Shown one piece after another: positions 37,286-45,162 of a stretch of DNA of 64,000 nucleotides. This DNA is from Candidatus Melainabacteria bacterium (GTDB lineage: Bacteria > Cyanobacteriota > Vampirovibrionia > 2-02-FULL-35-15). The notes below the pieces were generated by a model. It was not told the origin of the DNA and searched no databases. It saw only the letters and a program-made list of their open reading frames with translations. The stretch spans positions 62,001 to 126,000 of the forward strand of contig JAHFBG010000004.1 of the NCBI GenBank assembly GCA_023250155.1, read 5' to 3'. The position numbers and the translations under genes were made by a program. The number at the start of each line of letters is the position of its first letter. The stretch's first letter is position 1.

Positions 37286-37861
37286 CTATGATGATTCTTG
37301 TTCATCATAAAATTTTACTCCTTTAAAGTTTTTCAAGTTTTTTACCTCTTCATCTGCCACATAGAATCCTATTTTTCTTTTTGGATTTATTTCAGGTTCA
37401 ATCAATTTCCTTATGGCTTCAAACACAACCTGAAATTGTGTGTCGTATTTTTTCTCCATGTCATCAAATTTTCTTTTTAAGTCTTTATTGCTTTCAATCA
37501 TTTCTCTTAGCTTGGTAAAAGTGCGCATAATTTGGATGTTTACATTAATAGCTCTTTCACTATTTAAAACAGTGGAAAGCATAGCAACTCCTTGTTCTGT
37601 AAAAGCATAAGGCAAGGATGTTGAGTGTTTTAGCTTTTCGAACCGGTCACAATTTGTGACCAGTTCATCCATCTCGTATTTAGTGAGCTGGAACATGAAA
37701 TCTTCAGGGAAACGTTTTATATTTCTTTTGACAGATTGGTTTAAAACCTTTGTTTGTACTTTGTATAGCTTGGCTAAGTCAGTATCAATCATTACTTTTT
37801 TACCGCGGACAAAAAATATCTTTGTTTCAATTGTTTCTGTTGTAATTAATGTTGTACTCAT
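37286..37861 (-). CDS. ORF6N domain protein (phage/mobile-element type)
   Basis: 191 residues from the Met at 37861, chosen because AGGAGG (37873-37878, minus strand) lies 11 nt before it; an upstream in-frame ATG at 37894 precedes that Shine-Dalgarno and is unlikely. The ORF6N DNA-binding domain covers about residues 10-95 (KIFFVRGKKVMIDTDLAKLY, FTEQGVAMLSTVL). A coiled coil follows (NKDLKRKFDDMEKKYDTQF). Such genes are common in prophages and integrated elements and are thought to be regulators. It sits in the repeat-rich accessory zone. Confidence 0.85.
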   Translation of the reverse strand: MSTTLITTETIETKIFFVRGKKVMIDTDLAKLYKVQTKVLNQSVKRNIKRFPEDFMFQLTKYEMDELVTNCDRFEKLKHSTSLPYAFTEQGVAMLSTVLNSERAINVNIQIMRTFTKLREMIESNKDLKRKFDDMEKKYDTQFQVVFEAIRKLIEPEINPKRKIGFYVADEEVKNLKNFKGVKFYDEQESS

Positions 37862-38201
37862 TAATTTTGTCCCCCTCCTGTTTTTTATCATCATTAACCT
37901 TAGAATAATTTCTACAATTTGTGAACCAGGTAAAATCTCTGATTTAGTTAAGAACTTAGAATTAGCGTTTAGCGGATAGCGTTTAGTAGAACAGAGAACT
38001 TGTTAGAATTGTTCTGTGTTCTTGTTCTCTACTATCCGCTCTACGCTATACGCTACTTCTGCTATACGCTCTACGCTAAGTTCTAAATAGAGCCATCCCC
38101 ATAAGTCCTTAAGTGGATCTTATCTTTTTAATGTTTGGACCTTATAGGGGGGGGGGGAATATACCCATCTAGGGTACCACTATATTTAGGAGAATTGATT
38201 T
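37862..38201. repeat. Intergenic block of inverted heptamer arrays and duplicated promoter region
   Basis: No gene. From 37964 the sequence is built of AGCGTTT/AGCGGAT heptamers and GAACAGAGAAC, followed by the inverted arm GTTCTCTACTATCCGC and TACGCTC/TACGCTA heptamers to about 38083, so the block can fold back on itself. From about 38069 to 38265 it is nearly identical to 40449-40644: the promoter, poly-G tract, ribosome-binding site and first codons of the two secreted-protein genes. Confidence 0.8.
38135..38165 (+). promoter_or_regulatory. Promoter with an 11-G tract in the -35/-10 spacer
   Basis: TTGGAC (38135-38140) and TATACC (38160-38165) are separated by 19 bp containing eleven Gs (38147-38157). 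The second copy at 40515-40544 is identical except for ten Gs and hence an 18-bp spacer. Spacer length sets promoter strength, so slippage at the G run would switch expression. A leader of about 30 nt with AGGAG follows. Confidence 0.65.
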
Positions 38202-38638
38202 ATGAGAGATTTCTTGAGACTATTTAAGAATTTTAATTTTATATTTTTAGTAGTGTTGTCCCTAATCATTACAAACCAAATATTTTTTAATTCACACAAT
38301 GATACCTTAAAAGATAGTTTTCTTCTTTCTGCTGAGGCTGTTCCTAGCTCCCTTCCTGAATGTGATGGTATAACAGATGTTTGTGGAGTATGTGATGGTG
38401 ATGGAACAAGTTGTCTAGGCTGTGTAATGTACCAAATAGTGGAAAAGTATTTGATGTATGCAATGTGTGCGATGGTGATGGGACAAGTTGTCTAGGCTGT
38501 GATGGTATACCAAATAGTGGAAAAGTAACTGATGTTTGTGCAGTATGTGATGGCGATGGGACAAGTTGTTGTAATGGTGGTGGATGTTGTGCAGAGGTAG
38601 GAAACTGTAATGAAACATGTCCAGAACCAATAGAATAG
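38202..38638 (+). pseudogene. Frameshifted Cys-rich secreted repeat protein
   Basis: Starts with AGGAG and a signal/anchor segment (FKNFNFIFLVVLSLIITN) shared with the giant protein at 40581. It then has a Cys-rich repeat of the type DVCGVCDGDGTSCLGC. Reading breaks after the first repeat near 38422. The first repeat has five bases where the next has six (GTAATGTACC against GATGGTATACC), a 1-nt deletion. The following frame carries two more good repeats (NSGKVFDVCNVCDGDGTSC) and a CNGGGCC end to 38638. It is either a recent pseudogene, a phase-off allele or a sequencing error. Intact it would be about 145 residues. Confidence 0.7.
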
Positions 38639-38650
38639 GAGAATTGACTT

Positions 38651-39073
38651 ATGAAAAAAAAGTTTATCTTTGTATTTTTAGTAGTGTTGGTTTTAAGTAG
38701 CGTAGGTACTAATGTAATGGCAGTACCAATAAATTGTACTAACGGTGCTCCTTCTTGCAGTCTATACACAGGAACTGGTCTTCTTGGTTCAGGATTTTTT
38801 GCACGACAATATTGCCTTCCTTGTGGACAAGCCTACAATAACGGTTTCCAATGTGGCTTAGGTCATCCTAATGACGGAACTCCTATAAGTAATGCCAACC
38901 TAAATTGTTTTTGTCATTTACCTGCTTCTCTTTGTTATCGCCCACTTTCACCAGCAGGGACTCAAAATTGTTCTGCTCAATGTCAAAGTCAACCTTGCCT
39001 AGATCCCACCAACAGCAGATTAAAAATGTGGAGAACACCAGAAAATTATAATTTTGGGTGTGTATGTATATAA
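38651..39073 (+). CDS. Small secreted Cys-rich protein
   Basis: 140 residues with a clear signal peptide (KKKFIFVFLVVLVLSSVGTNVMA, cleavage after VMA likely) and about 14 Cys in the mature part (CLPCGQ, NCFCHLP, CSAQCQSQPC, CVCI), suggesting a disulphide-stabilised surface or secreted domain. No family is recognised. AGGAG is 8 nt before the ATG. It follows the frameshifted gene by 12 nt and is probably cotranscribed from the poly-G promoter. Confidence 0.75.
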   Translation: MKKKFIFVFLVVLVLSSVGTNVMAVPINCTNGAPSCSLYTGTGLLGSGFFARQYCLPCGQAYNNGFQCGLGHPNDGTPISNANLNCFCHLPASLCYRPLSPAGTQNCSAQCQSQPCLDPTNSRLKMWRTPENYNFGCVCI

Positions 39074-39110
39074 ATAGATTGTCTTAAATTTAAAACAACA
39101 AAATTTAGTC

Positions 39111-40289
39111 TTAGAGCAATAATTTATTAACTTCCTGCCATGGAATGGCAAAAATATTTTCATCAAGTTTAAGTTTTCTTGGTGTTTGGCATACTAAATA
39201 ACCAAGTTTTGTATTCTTGTATTCTGATAAAAAGACTTTTAAATGTTTAATGTCTGATTTTGTGGGTGAATCTGTCCATTTTATCTCTATTGGAATATAA
39301 GTATTTTCCACATCTAAGACCCAGTCTACTTCAGGTCCATCAGGGTCACGCCAGAAAAAAACTCTTGCTCTCTTATGTGAAAGCCTTGAGTATCTTATAA
39401 GTTCAAGTCCAATAAACTGCTCAAATAGCTTGCCCAGCATTTCTTTTGGCTGTTTTGTTCCTTCTCTTGCAGCGACCCTTCTTACTCCCAAATCAAAAAA
39501 TAAATATTTTTGTGACCGGGTTAATTTTTTTCTTGTTTTACTTTTAATAATAGGATCAATTTTTTCAATAATTAAACAGTCTTCAAGAATCTGATAATAA
39601 GAAGCAATAGTGGTATGAGAAACACCTATCTCCTGAGATAATTTTCTTAGGTTAATAATATTTCCTGATTCAGAAGCAGCTAGCTCTATAAATCTAGCAA
39701 AAGGACCTAAATTTCTAACAATAGCTTCTGCTCTTATTTCTTCTTCTAAGTAAGTCGTAATATAGGACTCTAGTTCCTTTTCTTTTTCATATGTATCTTT
39801 GGTTAAAAGTATGCCTGGCAAAGAACCATATATTATTAGCTCATTTAGATTATATAAATCTAATTCATTAAGCACTAAAGGATCAAGCCTAGATGCAATT
39901 ACTCTTCCAGGGAGTAGATTTACATTTGGTCCTCTTCTTAGTTTTCTTGCTGATGAGCCTGTTAGTATAAAACTTGCTTTCTTATTGTCAATAATGTCTT
40001 GAACTACATCAAGTATTGCTGGTACTTTTTGTACTTCATCAATAATAACTAAAGGATTCCTCCTTTTTTGTTCAGTAGATAAAGCTTCAATTTCAGAATA
40101 AAGAAGCTCCGGATTTTTTTCATAGCGTTGTCTTATATCAGGTCTTATAAGTGAAAGGAATAAGTCATTTCCAAAGTGTTTAATAAGAGTTGTTTTTCCT
40201 GTTTGTCTTGGGCCAAGAAGTAAAATACTTTTCCCTCTTTTTATTTCTCGTTCTACCTCTTTTTCTAATAATCTTGCTATGTATTGCAT
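39111..40289 (-). CDS. AAA_14/DUF4143 ATPase
   Basis: 392 residues from the ATG at 40289. N-terminal AAA domain: Walker A LLLGPRQTGKTTLI, Walker B PLVIIDEVQKVP, sensor FILTGSSARKL. Then a winged-helix part (EIGVSHTTIASYYQILEDC) and the DUF4143 domain ending in a nuclease-like FFWRDPDGPEVDWVL...IPIEIKW segment. These widespread genes are often linked to mobile DNA; the function is unproven. The frame extends upstream, but a near-perfect promoter (TTGACA-17-GATAAT) lies within that extension, 7 nt before the 40289 ATG, so the mRNA should be leaderless. Confidence 0.92.
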   Translation of the reverse strand: MQYIARLLEKEVEREIKRGKSILLLGPRQTGKTTLIKHFGNDLFLSLIRPDIRQRYEKNPELLYSEIEALSTEQKRRNPLVIIDEVQKVPAILDVVQDIIDNKKASFILTGSSARKLRRGPNVNLLPGRVIASRLDPLVLNELDLYNLNELIIYGSLPGILLTKDTYEKEKELESYITTYLEEEIRAEAIVRNLGPFARFIELAASESGNIINLRKLSQEIGVSHTTIASYYQILEDCLIIEKIDPIIKSKTRKKLTRSQKYLFFDLGVRRVAAREGTKQPKEMLGKLFEQFIGLELIRYSRLSHKRARVFFWRDPDGPEVDWVLDVENTYIPIEIKWTDSPTKSDIKHLKVFLSEYKNTKLGYLVCQTPRKLKLDENIFAIPWQEVNKLLL

Positions 40290-40296
40290 GCACTCT

Positions 40297-40325
40297 ATTA
40301 TCGCCGAAAATGGAGAGCATGTCAA
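40297..40325 (-). promoter_or_regulatory. Near-consensus promoter of the AAA_14 gene
   Basis: Minus strand: TTGACA (40320-40325), a 17-bp spacer, GATAAT (40297-40302), then 7 nt to the ATG at 40289. This is the best evidence in the window for a transcript that begins at the start codon. Confidence 0.8.
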
Positions 40326-40329
40326 CCAC

Positions 40330-40470
40330 CTCTTCAAGCCAAAAATAGCGGATAGGAGAACAGAGAACTGAGGATTGTTCTATGTTCTTGTTCTCTCTAA
40401 ATGCTCTACGCTATTTTTATGTTCTTGTTCTCTACTATACGCTAAACGCTCTACGCTAAGTTCTAAATAG
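40330..40470. repeat. Heptamer-repeat block upstream of the silk-like gene
   Basis: Contains AGCGGATAGGAGAACAGAGAAC, TGTTCTTGTTCTCT and TACGCTA/AACGCTC heptamers in an arrangement like that at 37.96-38.09 kb. Nearly identical sequence continues through the poly-G promoter to the next start codon. Confidence 0.75.
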
Positions 40471-40514
40471 AGCCATCCCCATAAGTCCTTAAGTGGATCT
40501 TATCTTTTTAATGT

Positions 40515-40544
40515 TTGGACCTTATAGGGGGGGGGGAATATACC
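40515..40544 (+). promoter_or_regulatory. Promoter with a 10-G tract in the -35/-10 spacer
   Basis: TTGGAC (40515-40520), an 18-bp spacer containing ten Gs (40527-40536), TATACC (40539-40544). Duplicate of 38135-38165 with one G fewer. Confidence 0.65.
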
Positions 40545-40580
40545 CATCTAGGGTACCACTATATTTAGGAGAATTGATTT

Positions 40581-42938
40581 ATGAGAGATTTCTTGAGACT
40601 ATTTAAGAATTTTAATTTTATATTTTTAATAGTGTTGGCCCTAACTTTAGCAAATCAATTATTTTTTAAATCACATAACAATATCACATCTAATAAAGAT
40701 GATCTTTTGCTTTCTGCTGAGGCTTTTGCTATAGGATCTCCGTTTGCTATAGGATCTCCAAGTCCTACTCCATGTAACGGTAGTATTTATGGCAATTGTT
40801 CTCAAGGAAATGGTGCTTGTAACAAAGATCAACTTTGTAGAAACTTAGGTGGTGGTGTATGTGCATGTGGGACTCCTCAATGTAGTGATGATAATGTAGC
40901 TGGTCTTGGTGCTTATGAACCTTCTCCTGATTGTGATGATGGAGATATTATTCAAGGATTTCCTAATCCTATAAATGGTAGTCCTGTATTTTGCTGTGTA
41001 CCAGATGGAGCTGGTGGAGCAGGCGGTGGTGCTGGAGCAGGCGGTGGTGCTGGAGCTGGTGGTGCTGGAGCTGGCGGAGCTGGAGCTGGAGCTGGCGGTG
41101 GTGCAGGAGCAGGCGGTGGTGCTGGAGCAGGCGGTGGTGGTGGAGCAGGTGGTGGTACACCTTGTAATTTTACTGCACCAGCTTGTGATGGAGATTGTCC
41201 TAATGCTGGCGAGATTTGCCAATTAGATCCTGAGGATGGTGGTAATTGTCTTTGTAAGCCTGGCGGTGGTGCAGGAGCTGGCGGTGCTGGTGGTGCTGGA
41301 GCAGGCGGTGCTGGTGCTGGTGGTGCTGGAGCAGGTGGTGGTACACCTTGTAATTTTACTGCACCAGCTTGTGATGGAGATTGTCCTAATGCTGGCGAGA
41401 TTTGCCAATTAGATCCTGAGGATGGTGGTAATTGTCTTTGTAAGCCTGGCGGTGGTGCAGGAGCTGGCGGTGCAGTTTGTGGAAATGGTATAGAAGAAGA
41501 TAGTGAAGAATGTGATCATAATGGAGTTATTGATCTAACTGTACCTCACAATAATTGTAAAGCTATGTATGTAGATAAGATTGCTTGTGGAGCAGATTGT
41601 TCATGTGTTTTGCTTAGCGGTGGTGGTGCAGTTTGTGGAAATGGTATAGAAGAAGATGGTGAAGAATGTGATCATAATGGAGTTATTGATCTAACTGTAC
41701 CTCATAATAATTGTAAAGCTATTTATGCAGATAAAACTGCTTGTGGAGCAGATTGTTTATGTGTTGCTATTCCTTTTTGTAATGGTGATGGAGCTACTTG
41801 TGGAGGAGCTTGTCCTATAGGGCTTTCTTGTGCATCTGTTCAAACAGATGAAGTAGGTACTAAAATTTGTGGTTGTGTGAATTGCCCAGCTGGAGCTGGC
41901 GGAGCTGGCGGAGCTGGCGGAGCTGGCGGAGCTGGAGCTGGTGGAGCTGGAGCTGGCGGAGCTGGAGCTGGCGGAGCTGGAGCTGGCGGAGCTGGAGCTG
42001 GCGGAGCTGGAGCTGGCGGAGCTGGAGCTGGAGCTGGTGGTGCTGGAGCTGGTGGTGCTGGAGCTGGAGCTGGTGGAGCTGGAGCTGGCGGAGCTGGAGC
42101 TGGCGGAGCTGGAGCTGGTGGTGCTGGAGCTGGTGGTGCTGGAGCTGGTGGAGCTGGAGCTGGAGCTGCTGGAGCTGGCGGCATAGTTGATAGAGTTTTA
42201 CCTCCTCCAAACACTGTACCTGAATGTAATAATGGTGGTGGGTTACCTAAAGTTAAAGTTATAAATTTCCATGGAACATCTTTAAGTACAACTAGACTTG
42301 ATATTCACAATGATCTAAATAATGCATTAAATGAAGTTCCTCCAAACATAGCTAAATTTAATGCAGCAATAGTAACTTTAACAGCTTATAATAATACCCT
42401 TGGTTCTGGGCTTAATCAATTCACTAACATCTATTTGGATAATGTAAAAGGATTAAATTTATCAGGTATAAATTTTACTGGTAATAGCTTCTGGAATTTT
42501 ACTCTATTAGGTAATGGAGCTGCCTCTCCTAGTAAAACTACTCCTGTTAACTTTAACTGTGCTAACCTTACTAATGCAATCTTTACATATGCAAGATTAA
42601 CAAGCTTAGCAGGTGCTGGAGCACTTTTTAGAGGTGCTAATCTTAAGAATGCACTATTTAACAATAATCATATGCCAAGTGTAAATTTTAGCGGAATAAA
42701 TACTGGAGTTAATAGATACAGAACAAATCTTGATTCTGCACACTTTCAAACTTCACATATAGCTGGTAATAATTTTAATGAGACTAATCTTACAAATGCT
42801 ACATTTGAGAGTACAGTCACTTTAGGAGCGCCTCTTCAAATCCCATTTTTTACTAATGCTTGTGGACCATTTAATACAACTAAAGCACAATTAATTCCTC
42901 TCCAAGCATTACCAGCATGTCCTGTTCCAGTTCCATAA
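40581..42938 (+). CDS. Giant secreted Gly/Ala-rich (silk-like) Cys-rich protein with pentapeptide-repeat C-terminus
   Basis: 785 residues. N-terminal signal/anchor (residues 1-35), a Cys-rich module (60-135), a first Gly/Ala block, two identical TPCNFTAPACDGDCPNAGE modules, and two CGNGIEED...EECDHNG modules (like the Cys-rich repeats of myxobacterial surface proteins). Next are CNGDGATCGGACPIG and a 98-residue run of GAGGAGAG-type repeats (436-533). The C-terminus (607-753) shows pentapeptide-like repeats (NLTNAIF, RGANLKNALF, NLTNATF), a right-handed beta-helix fold. It is probably a cell-surface fibre or adhesin. Signal sequence and promoter duplicate those of 38202. Near-identical internal DNA repeats imply recent recombination. 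Confidence 0.88.
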   Translation: MRDFLRLFKNFNFIFLIVLALTLANQLFFKSHNNITSNKDDLLLSAEAFAIGSPFAIGSPSPTPCNGSIYGNCSQGNGACNKDQLCRNLGGGVCACGTPQCSDDNVAGLGAYEPSPDCDDGDIIQGFPNPINGSPVFCCVPDGAGGAGGGAGAGGGAGAGGAGAGGAGAGAGGGAGAGGGAGAGGGGGAGGGTPCNFTAPACDGDCPNAGEICQLDPEDGGNCLCKPGGGAGAGGAGGAGAGGAGAGGAGAGGGTPCNFTAPACDGDCPNAGEICQLDPEDGGNCLCKPGGGAGAGGAVCGNGIEEDSEECDHNGVIDLTVPHNNCKAMYVDKIACGADCSCVLLSGGGAVCGNGIEEDGEECDHNGVIDLTVPHNNCKAIYADKTACGADCLCVAIPFCNGDGATCGGACPIGLSCASVQTDEVGTKICGCVNCPAGAGGAGGAGGAGGAGAGGAGAGGAGAGGAGAGGAGAGGAGAGGAGAGAGGAGAGGAGAGAGGAGAGGAGAGGAGAGGAGAGGAGAGGAGAGAAGAGGIVDRVLPPPNTVPECNNGGGLPKVKVINFHGTSLSTTRLDIHNDLNNALNEVPPNIAKFNAAIVTLTAYNNTLGSGLNQFTNIYLDNVKGLNLSGINFTGNSFWNFTLLGNGAASPSKTTPVNFNCANLTNAIFTYARLTSLAGAGALFRGANLKNALFNNNHMPSVNFSGINTGVNRYRTNLDSAHFQTSHIAGNNFNETNLTNATFESTVTLGAPLQIPFFTNACGPFNTTKAQLIPLQALPACPVPVP
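41890..42180 (+). repeat. GGAGCTGGC-type tandem repeats coding for Gly/Ala
   Basis: About 290 bp of 9-, 12- and 15-bp units of GGAGCTGGCGGAGCT / GGTGGTGCT encoding (GA)nGG runs. Far richer in G+C than the genome average. Shorter blocks of the same kind lie at 41020-41155 and 41265-41340. Confidence 0.92.
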
Positions 42939-43021
42939 CAAATACAAAATGAAACTTTATTTTTATTATGCAACAATAAAATGCAAGCTAAAATAAAAAT
43001 AGTTAGCTTAATGTTTTTATA

Positions 43022-44512
43022 ATGGATAAAGAACTAAATATAATAAAAATTAAAGAAATTCTACAGCTAAAAGCTAAGGAGATTTTTAGCATAGATCTTC
43101 ATTCACTGGCACTCTTTCGAATTGGTTTAGGATTAATAATCATTATAGATTTAATTCTACGCTCAAGAGACCTGAAAGCTTTTTATACAGATGATGGTGT
43201 TTTGCCAAGGAGTCTGACCATTGATAGTTTTATAAATCAGTATCAGCTCTCTATTCATTTTATTAGTGGCACGACATTTATTCAATCGATATTATTTTTA
43301 ACAGCCGTAGTGTTTGCATTTATGCTTTTAATAGGTTATAAAACATTTATTTCAACCTTACTTTCTTGGTTTTTGTATGTGTCGCTAATAAACAGAAATC
43401 CTTTAGTTTTTTATTGTGGAGATCAGTTGTTGAAAGTATTGCTTTTCTGGTCTTTATTTTTACCTTTAGGAGCAAAGTATTCTATAGATGGTGCTATGCA
43501 TAAAAAAGAAGAAGAGAGGTATTCATATGCTTATTCGGCTGCTTCAGTTGCACTACTATTACAAATAAGTTTTGTTTATATTGTTACGGCTCTTCTTAAG
43601 ACAGGAGAAGAGTGGAGATCCAATGGAACAGCAATTTTTTATGCTCTTATGAATAATCACTATAGTACATCGCTTGGTCTGTGTTTGTGTCATTTTCCAG
43701 CTCTTTTAAAACTATTAACACCTTGTGTACTTTTATTTGAATTTCTTGGTCCTATTTTTCTTTTCATACCATTTTATACAAAACAAATTAGAACTATTAT
43801 TATTGCTCTTTTTTTATTATTGCAAGCAGGTTTTGGATTCTTTCTTTCTTTAGGGATTTTTCCATGGATTTCTACAGTAGCAATAGTTCCATTTTTACCT
43901 GGGAGTCTATCTAAAAAAATACTTTCATATTTCAAACATCAATTTGAACAAATATTATTATTCAAACCCAAGCAAAGCTATCAAACTAACAAATCTTCTT
44001 TTATTAGCCCCTTTTCCAAGAATGTTCTTGCCGCATTCTTTTTCATTTATATATTAATCTGGAACTTGTGGACTATAAATCCACAACTTAAAATACCAAC
44101 TTCTTTTTGGACTATTGGAAACATGTTGGGGATTAATCAACGCTGGGATATGTTTGCACCATATCCATTTAAAACTAGTGGTTGGTATGTAATCCCTGGT
44201 AAATTACTTGATGGTTCAGAAAGTGACATCATTAAGGATGGAGAACCCATAACTTGGGAAAAACCAAAGATCCCATCTCAATTATATAAGTCATATCGTT
44301 GGAACACTTATCTACTATACCTGTGGCATCATTATAGTACAAAACAATTTAACTATTTTGGAAGATATATTTGTCGTGAATGGAACTCAACTCATACAGG
44401 AGGAAGTCGGTTAAACACATTTAAGATTTATTATATGGAAGAAAAAATGCTTCCTGATTTTAGTATTAGTAAGCCAGAAGCAAAGTTACTCTGGAGTCAT
44501 CACTGCTTTTAA
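43022..44512 (+). CDS. HTTM-domain (vitamin K carboxylase-like) membrane protein
   Basis: 496 residues with an HTTM fold pattern: start SLALFRIGLGLIIIIDLI, YTDDGVLPRS, ILSWFLYVSLINRNPLVFYCGDQLL-like segment, and about ten membrane helices to residue 300, then a C-terminal soluble part. HTTM is related to gamma-glutamyl carboxylase, but many bacterial members have no proven activity. It follows the silk-like gene by 83 nt on the same strand, so it could act on or export that surface protein (inference). Confidence 0.82.
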   Translation: MDKELNIIKIKEILQLKAKEIFSIDLHSLALFRIGLGLIIIIDLILRSRDLKAFYTDDGVLPRSLTIDSFINQYQLSIHFISGTTFIQSILFLTAVVFAFMLLIGYKTFISTLLSWFLYVSLINRNPLVFYCGDQLLKVLLFWSLFLPLGAKYSIDGAMHKKEEERYSYAYSAASVALLLQISFVYIVTALLKTGEEWRSNGTAIFYALMNNHYSTSLGLCLCHFPALLKLLTPCVLLFEFLGPIFLFIPFYTKQIRTIIIALFLLLQAGFGFFLSLGIFPWISTVAIVPFLPGSLSKKILSYFKHQFEQILLFKPKQSYQTNKSSFISPFSKNVLAAFFFIYILIWNLWTINPQLKIPTSFWTIGNMLGINQRWDMFAPYPFKTSGWYVIPGKLLDGSESDIIKDGEPITWEKPKIPSQLYKSYRWNTYLLYLWHHYSTKQFNYFGRYICREWNSTHTGGSRLNTFKIYYMEEKMLPDFSISKPEAKLLWSHHCF

Positions 44513-44528
44513 AGTATTTATCAAGTTC

Positions 44529-44550
44529 CTCCTATACGCTCTACGCTATT
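44529..44550. repeat. TACGCTC/TACGCTA heptamers at the folK 3' end
   Basis: CTCCTA TACGCTC TACGCTA TTTCT supplies the folK stop codon and last codons. Same family as the other TACGCT blocks. Confidence 0.65.
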
Positions 44551-45089
44551 TCTAGTTCTTCACAATACTCACTATAAAGTTCACGAATATTTTTTTCATA
44601 AACAGGATGAATAAAACTCTTAGCAATTTCTAAAAGTGGAATTAAAACAAAATATCTTTTAGCTATCATTGGGTGAGGAATTACGAGTTCATCTGTGTCT
44701 ATAATCTCTTCACCGTAAAACAATATATCTAGATCAATTGTTCTTGGTTTGTTTATTTTCTTTTCTTGTTTCTTGCTTCTTGCCTCTTGCTTCATGCTTC
44801 TTGCCTCTTGCCTCTGTTTTCTACCTAGCTTTCGTTCAATTGTTTTACAAAGCCTAAGTAGTTCTTGTGGAGTTAAGGTGGTTAAAATTTTAATTGCACC
44901 ATTTAAAAAATAACCAGTTTTTACTCCTTCTTGTGGAGGGTTTTTTAAAAGATTAGATAGTTTTAAAATTTCTATTTGTGGATTTTCACTGAGAAGTTCT
45001 AATGCAAGTGATATATTTTTTTCACGATTGCCTTTATTTGTACCAATGCCCAGATAAACAATTTTTTTCAAGTTGAAGTTCTTAACCAA
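44541..45089 (-). CDS. folK: HPPK (FolK) with a heptamer-encoded loop insertion
   Basis: 182 residues; pyrophosphorylates 6-hydroxymethyl-dihydropterin in folate synthesis. YLGIGTNKGNREKNI at the start, and the signature PRTIDLDILFYGEE. Between IERKLGRK and the signature lie about 17 extra residues (QEARSMKQEARSKKQEK) encoded by seven heptamers at 44765-44813. The position is a loop normally holding only a few residues (LGRxxxxxWGPRTIDLD), so the enzyme may tolerate it. folE lies at 60.8 kb. Confidence 0.92.
   Translation of the reverse strand: MVKNFNLKKIVYLGIGTNKGNREKNISLALELLSENPQIEILKLSNLLKNPPQEGVKTGYFLNGAIKILTTLTPQELLRLCKTIERKLGRKQRQEARSMKQEARSKKQEKKINKPRTIDLDILFYGEEIIDTDELVIPHPMIAKRYFVLIPLLEIAKSFIHPVYEKNIRELYSEYCEELEIA
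44765..44813. repeat. Heptamer tandem repeat (CTTGCCT/CTTGCTT) inside folK
   Basis: Seven units on the + strand: CTTGTTT, CTTGCTT, CTTGCCT, CTTGCTT, CATGCTT, CTTGCCT, CTTGCCT. This is the unit found in proC but in the opposite sense to its gene, so it codes for charged rather than hydrophobic residues. Confidence 0.92.
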
Positions 45090-45162
45090 TTTCCTTAACC
45101 TCTTAACTTACATGAATGATTGTAAAACAAGCTAGTACAGAAGGTCTAATAAAAGCTTTTTT

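Noticed and set aside
37862..37894. Upstream ATG of the ORF6N gene at 37894
   Set aside because: A strong AGGAGG lies between it and the ATG at 37861, which is the better start.
37964..38085. Heptamer blocks as a CRISPR array
   Set aside because: Units are 7 bp without unique spacers, and no cas gene is present.
38344..38769. Antisense frame of 141 codons over the Cys-rich genes
   Set aside because: Complement of the Cys-rich repeats; no ribosome-binding site, and His/Pro-rich only because of the repeat.
41840..42214. Long open frames on both strands across the Gly/Ala-rich region
   Set aside because: They are shadows of the GGAGCTGGC repeats; only the frame with signal peptide, ribosome-binding site and Cys-rich modules is supported.
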